This document shows, in pieces, positions 1-11,146 of a stretch of DNA of 64,000 nt. The DNA comes from Hydrangea macrophylla (taxonomy: Eukaryota > Streptophyta > Magnoliopsida > Cornales > Hydrangeaceae): the NCBI GenBank assembly GCA_033977485.1, contig CM066998.1, positions 31,435,501-31,499,500 of the forward strand, written 5' to 3'. A program made the position numbers and the translations under genes. The first letter of the stretch is position 1; each line of letters opens with the position of its first letter. Under the pieces are notes generated by a model. That model was not told the origin of the DNA, did no database searches, and saw only the letters and a program-made list of their open reading frames with translations.

Positions 1-1248
1 GGTAGATGGACATTAAGACTGACTGCATTCTTGAATGACAATCTTGAGGAGGACATCTATATGTAGCAACCAGAAGGGTTTCATAGCTGGCAAAAAAGGT
101 AACATGGTATGCAAGCTGCAAAAATCCATTTATGGGCTTAACCAGGCATACAGGAGTTAGAACATTCAATTTGACCAAGTGGTCAAGTATTTTGGTTTTA
201 TAGAGAATCTGGATGAACCTTGTGTATACATAAAATGTGAAGGTAAAGTGGTGGCCTTTCTAGTGCTTTATGATGATGACATTCTACTTGTTGGGAATGA
301 TGTAGGGGCATTGTCATCAATCAAGGTTTCGCTAGCTAGTACTTTTGATATGAAGGATCTAGGAGAGGCGAGCTATATCATTCGGATAAAGCTCATTCGA
401 GATCATAAGAGAAAGATAATGGGATTGTCTCAATCTGGTTATATCAAAAAGGTAGTAACTAGGTTTTCTATGGATAATTTGAAGAAAGTTTTTTTGCCTT
501 TCAGGCATGGTTTAGCATTCTCCAAGGACCAGTGTCCTAAGACACAGGAGGAGAGGAATCGCATGAAAAGAGTTCCTTATACTTTTACATTGGGAAGTCT
601 CATGTATGCGATGTTATGCACTAGACCAAATGTCTGCTTCGCTATTGGCATGGTTAGCAGGTATCAGTCGAATCCTAGTCCAGAGCACTGGATAACCGTT
701 AAGTGCATTCTTAAGTACTTGAGAAGGACTAAAGATTACATGCTTATGTATGGTGGTAATGAGTTGATTCTAGTAGGATATACTGACTCGGACTTTATGT
801 CAGATAAAGATTTGAGGATGTCAACATTCAGACATCTGTTTACCCTAGGAAGTAGTGTGGTTAGTTGGAGGATCATTAACCAGAAATGCATTACAGACTC
901 AACTACAGAAGCTGAGTTTGTGGCTACTTGTGAAGTTACAAAGGAAGCAATTTGGCTCAAGAAGTCCTCATGGAACTCGCGGTGGTACTATCATCATTGT
1001 CATCTATTATGCTATATGACAATAATAGTGGGACAGTGGCTCAGTCCAAGGAGCCAAGAAACCACGAAAAGGGAAAGCATGTTGAAAGGAAGTATCATCT
1101 CATTCGAGATATAGTCCAATGTGGAGATGTAACTGTCACCAAGATTGCCACCGCTGATATTCTTGTGGATCCATTTACAAATGCTTTGCCAAAGAAAGTC
1201 TTTGATCATCATCTAGATAGTTTAGGTCTCAGATGTATTGGGTTATGA
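1..1248 (+). pseudogene. Ty1/copia pol remnant: reverse transcriptase and RNase H (CopX)
   Basis: This is the 3' end of a copia polyprotein; its 5' part lies outside the window. Translated pieces show the RT stretch KTAFLN...LEEDIYM, then KSIYGL, then the catalytic region as FLVLYDDDILLVGND, where the family normally has YVDD. RNase H follows, with GYTDSDF and the STTEAEFVA motif. The frame carries stops near 64-66 (TAG before QPEGF) and near 157-159 (TAG where the family has W). A frameshift near 960-1000 moves the end (KGKHVERKYHLIRDIV...) into another frame. That C-terminal part, through the D-P-F-T-N-A-L-P motif, is typical of copia. The product cannot be functional. The assignment to copia is secure; the lineage within copia is not determined. 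Confidence 0.9.
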
Positions 1249-1250
1249 GT

Positions 1251-1263
1251 ACAAGTGGGAGTT
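1251..1263 (+). other. polypurine tract of CopX
   Basis: The stretch ACAAGTGGGAG lies directly between the copia stop codon and the TGTTGGG start of the LTR. Copia elements commonly have an AAGTGGGAG-type plus-strand primer site here. Confidence 0.7.
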
Positions 1264-2236
1264 TGTTGGGATTGAGCCCTTAAATCCAATCTTTATGTAT
1301 AAGAGATTTGGCATTTCATATATAGATATCATTTATGCATTTAATTATGTGTGATTTATGAGATGATTGCTTGTAATCCTTAAGCATCATAGTAGGTAAT
1401 TCATGTATGTATGAGATATGAATTACTATTATTTGATGCTTAGAACTTATCACAGTGGATGATGAGATTGGATATCTTATCAATTATACACTGTAGCATG
1501 ATTAACTACCATTAGAAAGAGTGATGAATCTCGATCACTAGAGTATGACTCTTAGTTAATATGCTAATGCTTATAGTGTATTGATGGACCATGAGCTTTC
1601 CTATTGATGGACCATAACTTGTATAAGGTACGTGTTCTTATCCTTGGGACGATTATGGATACAATCTGTGGATGTGGCTACTTTAACTTACCAATGAGGG
1701 AGGTCTTAACGATCAACACCTGGGTATCTTATGTATGTTACATTCATAGGATTGTCAACATAAATTGTCAAGATAGAATCTACCCTCTGATGAAAAGTAA
1801 GCATTCCCTTGAGAATGTCACCAAGTTGATTAATGAAAACTATAATCTTTTTGATAAGTCGTTATCAACATGTTTGGTAATCATGAGAGGTGAATGGGAC
1901 ACAAGGAATACAAGAAGTAATTATTGTTCAGGTTGATAGTAATAGTTATCCGACTACTTAAATATGATTACGAATGCTAACGGTACAGGGACATTAGTAT
2001 ACTATACAAGTCTAGTTATCACTTCAGATATGTTCTTTTGTGCTGGAGTACAATTATCTTTTTATAGTGGAGCAAATATTAAGTAATCAGTTGGTTCATT
2101 TGCTGATCAAAGAGTTTGGTCGTAGGAATTAGTAATTGATATGAGCCAACAATAAAGAGCCTAGGAGGTCATACTCTTAGCTTCGCAAGAATACTTGGAA
2201 AGGCATATGGGGATAAACCAATGGATTAAAAGAGTT

Positions 2237-2350
2237 TCAATTAGGTTCAATCGATTGAACAAGTTTTAATCGATTGAAGGTTCAATCGTTGAACAAGTTC
2301 AATTGATTGAAAAAGTTCAATCAATTAAAGCAAGTTCAATCAATTGAAAC
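2237..2350 (+). repeat. Tandem palindromic TCAATCGATTGA repeats in the copia LTR
   Basis: About five to six imperfect copies of a TTCAATCGATTGAACAAG-like unit lie just upstream of the TATA box. Each core TCAATCGATTGA (or TCAATTGATTGA) is self-complementary. The position in U3 suggests a promoter or enhancer role, which is inference only. Confidence 0.8.
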
Positions 2351-2370
2351 CAAAAGTTGGTTTGAAAACC

Positions 2371-2378
2371 TATAAATA
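2371..2378 (+). promoter_or_regulatory. TATA box of the CopX LTR
   Basis: TATAAATA in the context CCTATAAATAGGAGAG, followed by pyrimidine-rich leader sequence. This is a good match to a plant LTR core promoter. Confidence 0.7.
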
Positions 2379-2743
2379 GGAGAGCTGTGTGCAAAATAAA
2401 GTTGAACGTCATTTTTATTATTCCAGCTCTGCAAAAATTGATTTAGGGTTTTTTTTAAACCTTCCTCCCTCTCTATTAGGGTTCACACAAGCCCTAGCTT
2501 CTCTAGCAAGTATTCATATGAGACATAAGGTTGAAGATTTCCTGAGGAAGCTGCTACACATCAAAGGGAAAGGACATAATCAGAATTGGGTTCAAGACCA
2601 TAAGGTAATATTTCTTGTCCCCTTCTTCACTACACATCTATAGAGTTTAGTAAGTAATAGATCCAGGCATAACAATAAAGTTTTTGAAGTTGATTTTTTG
2701 CTACACGTGATTTAAAGTTTTTTCGAAACCTAAATCCATCACA

Positions 2744-3371
2744 TAGATATATGAATGAACTAGCTCTAATGCGTGAGTAGCTCTAACGGCCTTAACAAAA
2801 AGCTTTCGACATACTTTTCCAACTAAGCAAGACTTCACATGTAGGTAGGTCATCTTAGCGGTTGGCCCCAAAAGACCTTCTCAAGCTAATCGAGTTATCC
2901 TATCACATCCTATGTGTCCAAGTCTAGCATGCCATATCTTAGAATCAATAAAATATAGGTAATAGAGGAAACTAGAATTTATCAAAATAATTCTTAAGTG
3001 GTTATCACCTAGATAACCATGTCCTAATAACACTACTACTCCTAAAATTATCCATCCTTTTCCTTATCGAATTGAAAAACACTTTCGACTGCATTTTTCT
3101 ACCTTGTTAGACTTGGGCGCAAACTTGCTAGCCCCACCTTGCCTTTTGACGGGTTTACTCTTACTATTGCATTTAGGCCCATTAGCCTTGCACTCGAGTT
3201 GTGGTCAAAATTATAGCAATGCGGTTCACCTCACTTTTTGGCGCTCCATATATAGCTTAACATTTTAAGGAATGGAAGTAAAAAAAATCTTAACATTTCC
3301 ATTGTGGATCATAATTTGCTTTGTGTGGACCCACGAATCAGGCAAAGAACTAATCATAGCCTAAAACTGCA
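2744..3371 (-). pseudogene. Ty1/copia gag and pre-integrase fragment
   Basis: On the minus strand, positions 2945 to 2790 translate to KIWHARLGHIGCDRITRLA, stop, EGLLGPTAKMTYLHVKSC. This is the copia pre-integrase zinc-binding region (W-H-x-R-L-G-H...). Further upstream on that strand (3370-3290) comes a degenerate SLPDSW...-type piece as in copia gag. A lysine-rich stretch between them looks like the remains of the zinc-knuckle area. Several stops and frame changes show it is dead. Its orientation is opposite to CopX, so it belongs to a different insertion. It is cut on the right by the LTR of F. Confidence 0.8.
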
Positions 3372-4474
3372 TGTCACACCCATCCTGGAAAGATGCATTC
3401 TTTTTAAATACATAAGTGAATTTCTGGAATTATTAATATTGATTAATAACTAAGATGAGTAGTTGACTGGAGGTCAACGGAATGTGTCAAGTAAGGACGT
3501 GAAAAGTTGGAAATTCATGAAGCTTTGAAATGATTTAAATGACATTTATGTGATTAAATGCTATTTGATATATCTAGTATATGTGAGTAGTAATTATGCT
3601 TGTGTAGTACAATTTCAGGTAGTTTTGATCTTCATAAAGATAAATTAGAATGAATTAGAGATAACCAATGTGATACATTATATAAAAGGTAGGTTATCTA
3701 GAAATTCTATGGAATAGTTTTCGGAACGTAATTACGGTGACAAACGGAACTTAGACGAAAACTTCGATAATTTTTAGTTTTCACTCGTGAAAGCAATAAA
3801 TTAGACGTCTAAGACGTTCCAGGGAATAATTAGAAGTTTTGAAAACTCGTGGATAGTTAAGCGAAATTCCCGAGAGTCATGCCTATATAAAGAAACTCAT
3901 AAGATGTTTTTATTACAATTTTTTGTAAAACCTAAATCAAGAGATGTTATATATTGCTAGAGCTTCACGACGCAAATCGACATCCGTTTATTCGTCAAAT
4001 TTTTACCAAACTTCATATTTGAACTCCTTGAGGTAAGAGCTTCATTTTAATACTTACTAGGCCTTGTTTGACTTAGTTTTATAAAAATCCTAATTCTAGG
4101 AATTTGGGAAAACCCATGCAATACTTGTAAGAATTACTTATAATCAGAGATTCAGCATAGCACTTCTTCTGAAATCTTAAGACTGTAGCTTAAGGTATGA
4201 ATTCTAACCTTATGCATTATAGGAAATTACATGTTTTGAATATCCGACTTGATATTTTGGATCCAAGCAAAATTTATGTATTAATTAGGCCCGTTAATTA
4301 TGCATTTAAAAATGTATAAAATGCATGTCTATCTGATTATGTGACCATGCTAGATGTCTACGTGAGTCAAAGGGGAGTTTGATATAAATTCATGCAGGGG
4401 AAAGCCTCTCGTTGTTTGAGAGTTATAGTAGCAACCGCTACTTGCTTGGTTTGGGAACCGGCCTAACTAGAGCA
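3372..4474 (+). repeat. F 5' LTR, left part
   Basis: The part starts TGTCACACCCATCC, a common gypsy LTR terminus, directly after copia-derived DNA, and runs to the GTTGG target site of A. It holds a TATA box at 3884-3891. No open frame of note is present. Confidence 0.75.
3884..3891 (+). promoter_or_regulatory. TATA box of the F LTR
   Basis: TATATAAA within GCCTATATAAAGAAAC, in the middle of the LTR, with an AT-rich leader downstream. Confidence 0.65.
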
Positions 4475-4479
4475 GTTGG
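4475..4479. repeat. Target-site duplication GTTGG (left copy, A into F)
   Basis: GTTGG directly precedes TGTAGTAACCC. The same five bases directly follow the A 3' LTR end GCATGACA at 60553-60557. The pair defines the outer limits of the A-type insertion as 4480 and 60552. Confidence 0.8.
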
Positions 4480-5208
4480 TGTAGTAACCCATATTTTCAT
4501 GTTTAAATTGACGATTTAGACTTCGTGTGTGATTTTAACGAAAATTGGTCATAGGGGTGTTTTGGTCATTTTTCCAATTTTATAAGTCATGAACTGAAAA
4601 TATAATTTTTTGAGAAAAGTTGCGTGAGATTAAATGAATTGGTATTCGTATTGGAAGTTAAGATTTTTCGATCTCCGTTTAGAAGATATATCGGTTTCAG
4701 TACTTTTCACATTGAGTTGAATCCTAACTAACCTAGTCCAAATCCAACCGACTTGGGGAGCAAGCAAAATATTTAGTTGCTACCTAACCTAAATGATCTT
4801 GACCATCAAATAGACTATCTAACCTAAATGATCTTGACCATCGAATAAACTACCTAACCTAAGTGATCTTGACCACCAAATAGACTACCTAACCTAAGCT
4901 AACCAATCGTGGCCATCCAACTCATTTTGGCCACCAAGAAGCTTAGCCTATAAATATGGATACTATGCTTCATTACTTTTACACCAAATTTCATAGAGGT
5001 CAATGAGAATTTCTAAGAGAAAGTTAGAGGAAAGAGAAGAAGAGAAGTGTTTGGGAGTTGTTCAACATCATTTATAGGTACCGGTTGTGTACAACATGCT
5101 TTCTAAATTCTCCTGAGTATTTATTTGTTATCTCTATTTGTACTCTTTTTGAAGTTATGTTGTGCTTTCATTTGGAATGAATCAATGTGTATTTGTTTAT
5201 TGTTTGAT
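4480..5208 (+). repeat. Diverged A-type LTR head joined to the A 5' LTR
   Basis: The first ~210 bases (TGTAGTAACCCATATTTTC...) match the start of the A LTR at 5209 and 49634. The next ~500 bases are unrelated to the A LTR and hold four tandem units plus a TATA box (TATAAATA, 4949-4956) with a leader-like purine-rich tract. At 5209 a complete A-type LTR begins at its TG. The piece looks like the U3-R part of a related LTR whose remaining sequence is missing. Confidence 0.7.
4780..4903 (+). repeat. Tandem repeats (~37 bp) in the diverged LTR head
   Basis: Four imperfect copies of CTACCTAACCTAAATGATC followed by TTGACCATCAAATAGA. They are absent from the other A LTR copies. Confidence 0.85.
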
Positions 5209-5654
5209 TGTAGTAACTCATATTTTTATGTTTAAATTGATGATTTAGACTTCGTGTGCAATTTTAGCAAAAATTGGTCACAGCGGTATTTTGGTCTTTT
5301 TTTAATTTTGTAAGTCATGAACTGAAAATATTATTTTTGAAAAAAGTTGCATAAGGTTAAATGATTTGCTATTCGTATTGGAAGTTAAGAGTTTTCGATA
5401 TCTATTTAGAAGATATCTCAACTTTAGTCATTTTGAGAAAATATCTGTTTTTGTATTCATACAACGTTTTTTTGTATTTATTCGACTTTTTAATTATATT
5501 ATTTAATAATATAATTACATGAATAATAATTATAATGAAAGATAATAATTACCTAACTAGATTTCTACTATAATTAATATTTTTTCGGAACCCGTAATTA
5601 TACCTATGATTCCCCAAACCATGCTTATACCTTAAGCTAACCCCCAAACAACCC

Positions 5655-5845
5655 CTATGAGGTGTCCTATGAGGTGTCTTGTATGCTTGTGAGGTGTCCT
5701 ATGAAATGTCTTGTGTGCTTGAGTGCTTGTGAGGTGTCCTATGAGGTGTCTTGGTGCTTAAATGCTTGTAAGATGTCCTATGAGGTGTCTTGTGTGCTTG
5801 AGTGCATGTGAGGTGTCCTATGAGGTGTCTTGTGAGGTGTTGCAT
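5655..5845 (+). repeat. GAGGTGTC minisatellite in the A 5' LTR
   Basis: Irregular tandem copies of TGAGGTGTCCTATGAGGTG mixed with TTGTGTGCTTGAGTGCTTG. The same array is in the 3' LTR at 50083-50275 with a different copy order. Confidence 0.9.
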
Positions 5846-6059
5846 ATAATATATATACATATTGGTGGCCTTCCCCCTTTCCCTATAAAAACCCCTCCCA
5901 TTAGTTGTTGAAAAGGAAGGGAAAAATAATAATAGAGAGTTAGCCGAGAGAGTGAAGGAGAAAGAAAATAAAAGAAAGGAATGGAAGAAATCCCAAACCA
6001 CACCGCAACCCCGAACCTACGAGGAGCAGAGGGAGAGAAAGGAGAAGAAAAAGAGGAGA

Positions 6060-6064
6060 GAGAG
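6060..6064. repeat. Target-site duplication GAGAG (left copy, B into A)
   Basis: GAGAG at 6060-6064 and again at 28884-28888 flank B. Removing B and one copy restores the sequence seen intact in the A 3' LTR near 50490. Confidence 0.95.
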
Positions 6065-8287
6065 TGTGGATACCGGGATTCCACCACTTCGTTATGTTTT
6101 CGAAATTTGTTTGATTTTGAATCAAGGAAAGAGAAAAGGTCTGTTAAAAACAGATACAGAGTCGCCACTTGGTCTTTAGGGAACCAAGAAACCCAAATTT
6201 GACTCACCCAAATGGATAAAGGGCACCGGTCCTTCATAACCAAAGAACTTGGCTCGGGGTTTTGGTACGAGAGAGGAAGGAGCCTTTGTCGCGACTAAAA
6301 CACCCTCAACTCGCCCCGTCTCTCGACGGGCCTCAATTAGCATCCAAATAATCATCTTATACTATGTATGGTTCGACAATTAATACTATGATAGTATATT
6401 ACATTACATAAGAAACTTGAAAATGGAAGATCTAAAGATAAAATATCATTCATAAGATCTAAGTCAAATATCATACAATGTAAAGTGAAAGATCACATAA
6501 ATAAACCTAGGAAAAAATCGTCTATTCATATATCAAATAATCAAGACTTCCTAATCTAGAGGGGGACATGAATTGTTCTTGAAACAAATAAACAAAGAAA
6601 TCAAAATATGCTTAGCAAGCTAGTATGATGCATGTTAATCTTTGAGAAAAGAAGATCCCTCAATCCCCGGGACGGATAAGAAAGGATGATTAGACCAAGG
6701 GGAAGCATGAACGTGTGATCGTGATCATTCCTTATAATCTTCTTAGATTAAGAGTTACAAAAACCCCAAATCTTGCATGAATGCAATGCATGTATCTAAA
6801 ATGTGCAAAGATTGTAGTGTGTTTTGGGTACATGGATTTCTAGAATGACTTAGAACTTAGAAGTCTAAAAAGTGTATGAATAAATGAATGAAATCATCAT
6901 AGGATATGTACAAATGTAGTATGAAGTACTTCCTAGGATATGAACTAATTTGGAATACATATGAGCATCAAATCAAAGAATGGAAGTTAAAATGTGCTTG
7001 TTGTGAATAGTGGACAGAACAATAACATGACCTTGCAAAAATGGAAAAGAGGGGTTAGGAATGATTTCAATGCATGATTGTTTATGGAGATGTTCTTTAT
7101 TGTGTCTAGAATACAACCCAAAAAGCCAATCTTTAATAACTATCACAGATTGAGAGAAATTATATAAACAACAGAGGTCACTCAGAAACGGAGTCCGTAC
7201 TGTCGACTGAAATGTTGAAAAATCTTAGAAAATGAAAACGAATGATCTAAGGGCCTATTTTATACAGAAAGTTCCCTAAGACATTGTAGTTTAAGGAAAA
7301 AATAAGTTGGGACCACCCCTTTTGGAAAATATTTCTGAAAAAGAAGTTGGAAGTTAGCCAAGCTGCTGTGACAGCAGAGGCATAATGTTTGGAAGGAATG
7401 TTTGGGTCCAAATGGACCATTTTCAAGTACTTCCAAGTCAAACCAAAAATCATGGGTGTTCTTCAATGAGTTAGGAAGACTTTCCAAGTGGCCTTGCATC
7501 TATATGTTGAGTATTGACTTCTAGAGAAATCTTTGAACTCAGCTCACTCACTGTTTTAACTCACTGTTTTGAAGATTTTTGGGAAAATACGATTTTCTTT
7601 CTTGAAATCAAAATGAGAGGGGTTGAGGGGGGTTTTGAAATAGAGGTTTTGAAAGTGCATTTTTAATACTCAATAAAGATTATAACCACTCAAAATGTCA
7701 ACATTCAACTCATTATCAAGAACCTCCAAGATTGTTGGAGAAACTTATTTTTATTTGAGCATAACTTCAATGCACTTCAAGGATACCTTGGAGGTATTGA
7801 AGTTATGATCATCATCTATCAAACATGTTTTTGAGGTCAAGAGCTACTATCCATATGGATTCACTCTCCCCAAACTTCATGTCATCACTTAGATGATGAT
7901 GAACTAGTAAGTAAATAAAGAAAAATAAAAAAGAAATGAGATAAGAAGAGATAAACAATAAATAAACAAGCAAGTAGATGATGATCAATAGATGATATTC
8001 ATGAAGCATGAGACTTGTAGATTGGTGTTTCACTCATATGTAATGACACTAGACATGGAAGAAGCTTCCACTCTCTTGAATGCTCACTAAAATGGTGGTT
8101 GGGAGTATTGAATGTTGAAATAAATGGGAGTAATGTAGTAAAAACAAAGTTTAGAACTCACTTTTGTTTTGAAAATCCAAGAAGAAAGCTTCTTTTCTCT
8201 CTATTCTAACCTTATCTCTACAACTTTATCTCCCAAACTTTCTCTAAACTTCTATTTGACTCCCCCAAAATGAAGAGTAATGGGGTG

Positions 8288-8295
8288 TTTATATA
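8288..8295 (-). promoter_or_regulatory. TATA box in the B 3' LTR
   Basis: TATATAAA on the minus strand (GGCCTATATAAACACC). The same motif is in the B 5' LTR at 27805-27812 and in both D LTRs. Confidence 0.65.
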
Positions 8296-8439
8296 GGCCA
8301 ACTTGGGGTGGTTTTGGGATTTAGAAAGCATTCCCATTGGCTCCAAATATCTGAAATCATAAAACTATGTCGTTTTGGTTTTTGATTAATCAAAATGGGA
8401 CCACAAAACAAATTACAAAAATACACTGCTCTGGAGGAG

Positions 8440-8505
8440 AGTGCCGCGGCGGCACTGGGCCAGTGCTGCGGCGGCAGTGGGCCAGTGCCGCGGTGGCACT
8501 GCTCC
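8440..8505. repeat. GC-rich palindromic 22-bp triplet repeat in the B 3' LTR
   Basis: Three exact-length 22-bp units begin AGTGCCGCGGCGGCAC or a close variant. The core GTGCCGCGGCGGCAC is nearly self-complementary. The flanking DNA is AT-rich. Confidence 0.9.
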
Positions 8506-9357
8506 TCCCCCGTCCAGATAATGCTGTTTAGGCCCCCTGAAGTTCCGGTATTCGCGAAAAGGGGCCCTATTTCGTCCGAAATTCACAAAAAATGCGTACG
8601 AACTCCAAATTGAGGTTGTGATATACCGTTGGAAAGGTAATGGAGTCTACTTTACATAACAAATAGTTCGGGGATAGGTCACCTTGAAAAGTTTTACGGT
8701 ATTCGCGATAAAAGCCGATTTGATCGCCTTTTCCGGCTTTGGAAATTCATAATAAATTCGTTTTAAATCCAGAAATTATGTGCGATATACCGTTGGAAAG
8801 CTATTGACCTCTAGTATCCATGAAAAATATTTGAAAATTATTTCGGCGCCCCGATTCCAAAGTCAAATCTTGGTCAAACTGGTCAAACCCGGGATTCCCA
8901 GGAGGTTTTGGGAACCTCCGGGAGTTCCCGGGAGCTGATGTTTTCGCTCGATTTTCTTTTGGAACTTGTGTTAACACTTTTTCATGATTTTGGTGAATTC
9001 GGATGATTTTGGTCAAACTTGGTCAAACTCTGGTCAAATCTGGTCAAACCTTGGTCAAACCGGTCAACGTGGACTTTCGGGGAACTTCCGGGACTTCCGG
9101 GGGTCTCTGGGAGCTGACGATTTCTTCCGGTTTTACTTAAAAACTCATTTTATCATTTTTCTTACAACATAGCATGTTTTCAAAACTTCGGGACCAAATC
9201 CGGGAGTTTCTGGGCTTTCAGGGGCATTTTGGTCATTCTGAGCATTCTGAGAGACAGAGCCGACTTCCAGGAGTCCTTTTGAGCCTTTTACGATCATTGT
9301 GAACCACCAAGCTATGGGTCTCCTAAATCTGATAGCCGACAAAATGGGGTGTCTACA

Positions 9358-9373
9358 GTTTGCCCCTCTTTGG
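9358..9373 (-). other. Polypurine tract of B
   Basis: On the minus strand CCAAAGAGGGGCAAAC lies directly before the 3' LTR start TGTAGACACC. This is a typical plus-strand priming site of Tat-type elements and shows that B runs on the minus strand. Confidence 0.85.
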
Positions 9374-10297
9374 CATGATCTTGCGAGGCAATGCACGTCG
9401 CAAGCGAGTGCCAAAGCTCTGAAAAGACAGTTATTTTTGGAGGCTATAGATTTAAGATAAAAAGCGTTGCAAAAGATGCAATGATGCTGAGGCTAGTGCT
9501 GGTCGCGCTCTGCGTGAGCTGCCTACGTATCCCAAGGGGAATCAGACCAGGACGTAGTTCGGGGCGCAAAGGAATGAATCACATATGCTCAACCAGACAT
9601 ACGGATGCCATGCTATAAGAGAGATATGCAATGCATGGATGTGAATTGTGTCATGAGTCCTATCATGTCTAGTGTTATGACCCTAGTATGAGCAAGTGCT
9701 GTGGGGTGTGCCACTCCGAGTGGGCTAGTGTTGTGCTAGTGTTTGCAACTGTGATGTGGTGGATGACTCGGATAAGGACATCGAGGTTTAAAAGACTCTG
9801 GGTTTAGGGGCAAACTTCCGAAATTTGGGAAGTGTGCTTTGCGAGCGAATGTAGTCAGATGTGGGGTCCCTAAGGATGACAACTAAGGATAGCCCATAGG
9901 CTTGGGAGTTCATGATAACCGACAGTTTTATAATATCCAAAGTGAGGAGGCTCATGATAAGTGGGGTAGCTCATTGACAGGTGAGATAACCGGAGTGAAG
10001 GGGCTCACGATAAGTGAGGAAACTCATAATGACTGACAGGTGAGAAAGCTCATGATAATCAGTGGATATGGATCCTTAAATTGTGAATAGACAGTGCTTG
10101 CCATGGGAATCGGGGTGATTTGACTGCGGGTGATATTTTGGCCGATCCTTATGATGACAAGTTCGGAGAATCGGTTCAGACTTCTGTTATCTTCTGCTGG
10201 GGATGGTAGGGGACCCTCTGAGAATCTCTCTTCAATTCTTGACCTAGAACCAGGATCCATCTTTGAATCTCTCACGGTTGATCAAATCTTTCGGCGC
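9374..10297 (-). other. B 3' non-coding region next to the PPT
   Basis: No gene is seen. It matches D 42300-43776 in reverse. Around 9950-10060 there are only a few copies of the CTCATGATAAGTGAGG-type unit that is massively expanded in D at 42430-43160. An open frame at 10130-10459 runs into the 98-bp array and has no domain. Confidence 0.75.
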
Positions 10298-11023
10298 TCA
10301 ATCCACGAGGGCCGGTCGGGGCCTCCGGAAGCTGGTATCTTTTGGTTTCTATCCTTAGGGGATGATGTAGCGGGGTTCTCGGAGAATCTCTTGCGGCGCT
10401 CAATCCAAGAGGGCCGGTCAGGGCCTCCGGGAGCTGGTATCTTTTGGTTTCTGATGTAGGGTTCTCGGAGAATCTCTTTCGGTGCTCAATCCAAGAGGGC
10501 CGGTCAGGGCCTCCGGGAGCTGGTATCTTTCTGCTTCTGTCCTCGGGGATGATGCGGGGTTCTCGGGGAATCTCTTTCGATGCTCAATCCAAGAGGGCCG
10601 GTCAGGGCCTCCGGGAGCTGGTATCTTTTTGCTTCTGTCCTCGGGGATGATGCAGGGTTCTCGGGGAATCTCTTTCGGTGCTCAATCCAAGAGGGCCGGT
10701 CAGGGCCTCCGGGAGCTGGTATCTTTCTGCTTCTGTCCTCGGGGGATGATGCGGGGTTCTCGGGGAATCTCTTTCAGTGCTCAATCCAAGAGGGCCGGTC
10801 AGGGCCTCTGGGAGCTGGTATCTTTCTGCTTCTGTCCTCGGGGGATGATGCGGGGTTCTCGGGGAATCTCTTTCGGTGCTCAATCCAAGAGGGCCGGTCA
10901 GGGCCTCTGGGAGCTGGTATTTTTCTGCTTCTGTCCTCGGGGGATGATGCGGGGTTCTCGGGGAATCTCTTTCGGCGCTCAATCCAAGAGCGCCGGTCAG
11001 GGCCTCCGGGAGCTGAAGGATAA
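10298..11023. repeat. 98-99-bp minisatellite, eight copies (B-specific expansion)
   Basis: Copies start with CTCAATCCAAGAGGGCCGGT at about 10299, 10398, 10483, 10581, 10681, 10779, 10877 and 10977. Units include GGCCTCCGGGAGCTGGTATC and TGCGGGGTTCTCGGGGAATC. Copies three to eight are very similar, while the first two are diverged and one is shortened, so the recent growth was at the right end. The corresponding stretch of D (about 42170-42300) has one diverged unit only. Confidence 0.93.
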
Positions 11024-11146
11024 TGTACTCTACTAGGAAGAAGGAAATACGTCCTTTAAATGGAAGTCAAGGTATCATTCTATTTGTGATAAGAGATACG
11101 GAGATGGCCTGCGGCACTTAAGGTTTTGATTTTGAAAGAGGAGAGT

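Larger units (their letters stand above)
1264..2743 (+). repeat. 3' LTR of CopX (copia)
   Basis: The LTR starts TGTTGGGATTGAGCCC immediately after the PPT. It contains palindromic repeats, a TATA box at 2371-2378 and a T-rich leader-like stretch. The right end is placed at ...AATCCATCACA because copia-gag-like sequence of opposite orientation starts just after it. That end is less certain than the start, since no second LTR copy is in the window. Small open frames at 1604-1936 and 2389-2643 show no recognisable domain and lie inside the LTR. Confidence 0.65.
5209..6064 (+). repeat. A 5' LTR, left part
   Basis: TGTAGTAACTCATATTTT... is collinear with the A 3' LTR from 49634. It ends at GAGAG, where B is inserted. 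The matching uninterrupted site in the 3' LTR is near 50485-50500. Open frames here (5699-6243) are only LTR sequence: the 3' LTR has matching frames of different length. Confidence 0.9.
6065..9357 (-). repeat. B 3' LTR (left on + strand)
   Basis: 3293 bp, from TGTGGATACCGGGATTCC to ATGGGGTGTCTACA on the plus strand; on the minus strand it reads TGTAGACACC...TATCCACA. It pairs with 25589-28883. In the first ~200 bases I count about four differences between the two copies. Confidence 0.93.

Noticed and set aside
1604..2643. Two small plus-strand frames in the copia LTR as possible host genes.
   Set aside because: No domain, and they lie between the copia PPT and the LTR end.
5204..5213. TTGAT as target-site duplication of A at the inner LTR start.
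   Set aside because: No TTGAT follows the A 3' LTR end. GTTGG at 4475-4479 and 60553-60557 fits instead.
5699..6243. Open frames spanning the A LTR / B LTR junction.
   Set aside because: They cross a TSD and two unrelated elements; the partial match at 50128-50523 is the same LTR.
10444..11036. Overlapping long open frames on both strands with repeated ASVLGDDAGFSGNLF-like or RTPHHPPRTEAE-like peptides, looking like a repeat protein.
   Set aside because: They are the 98-99-bp minisatellite read in several frames at once. Open frames on both strands and the non-coding position next to an LTR argue against a gene.
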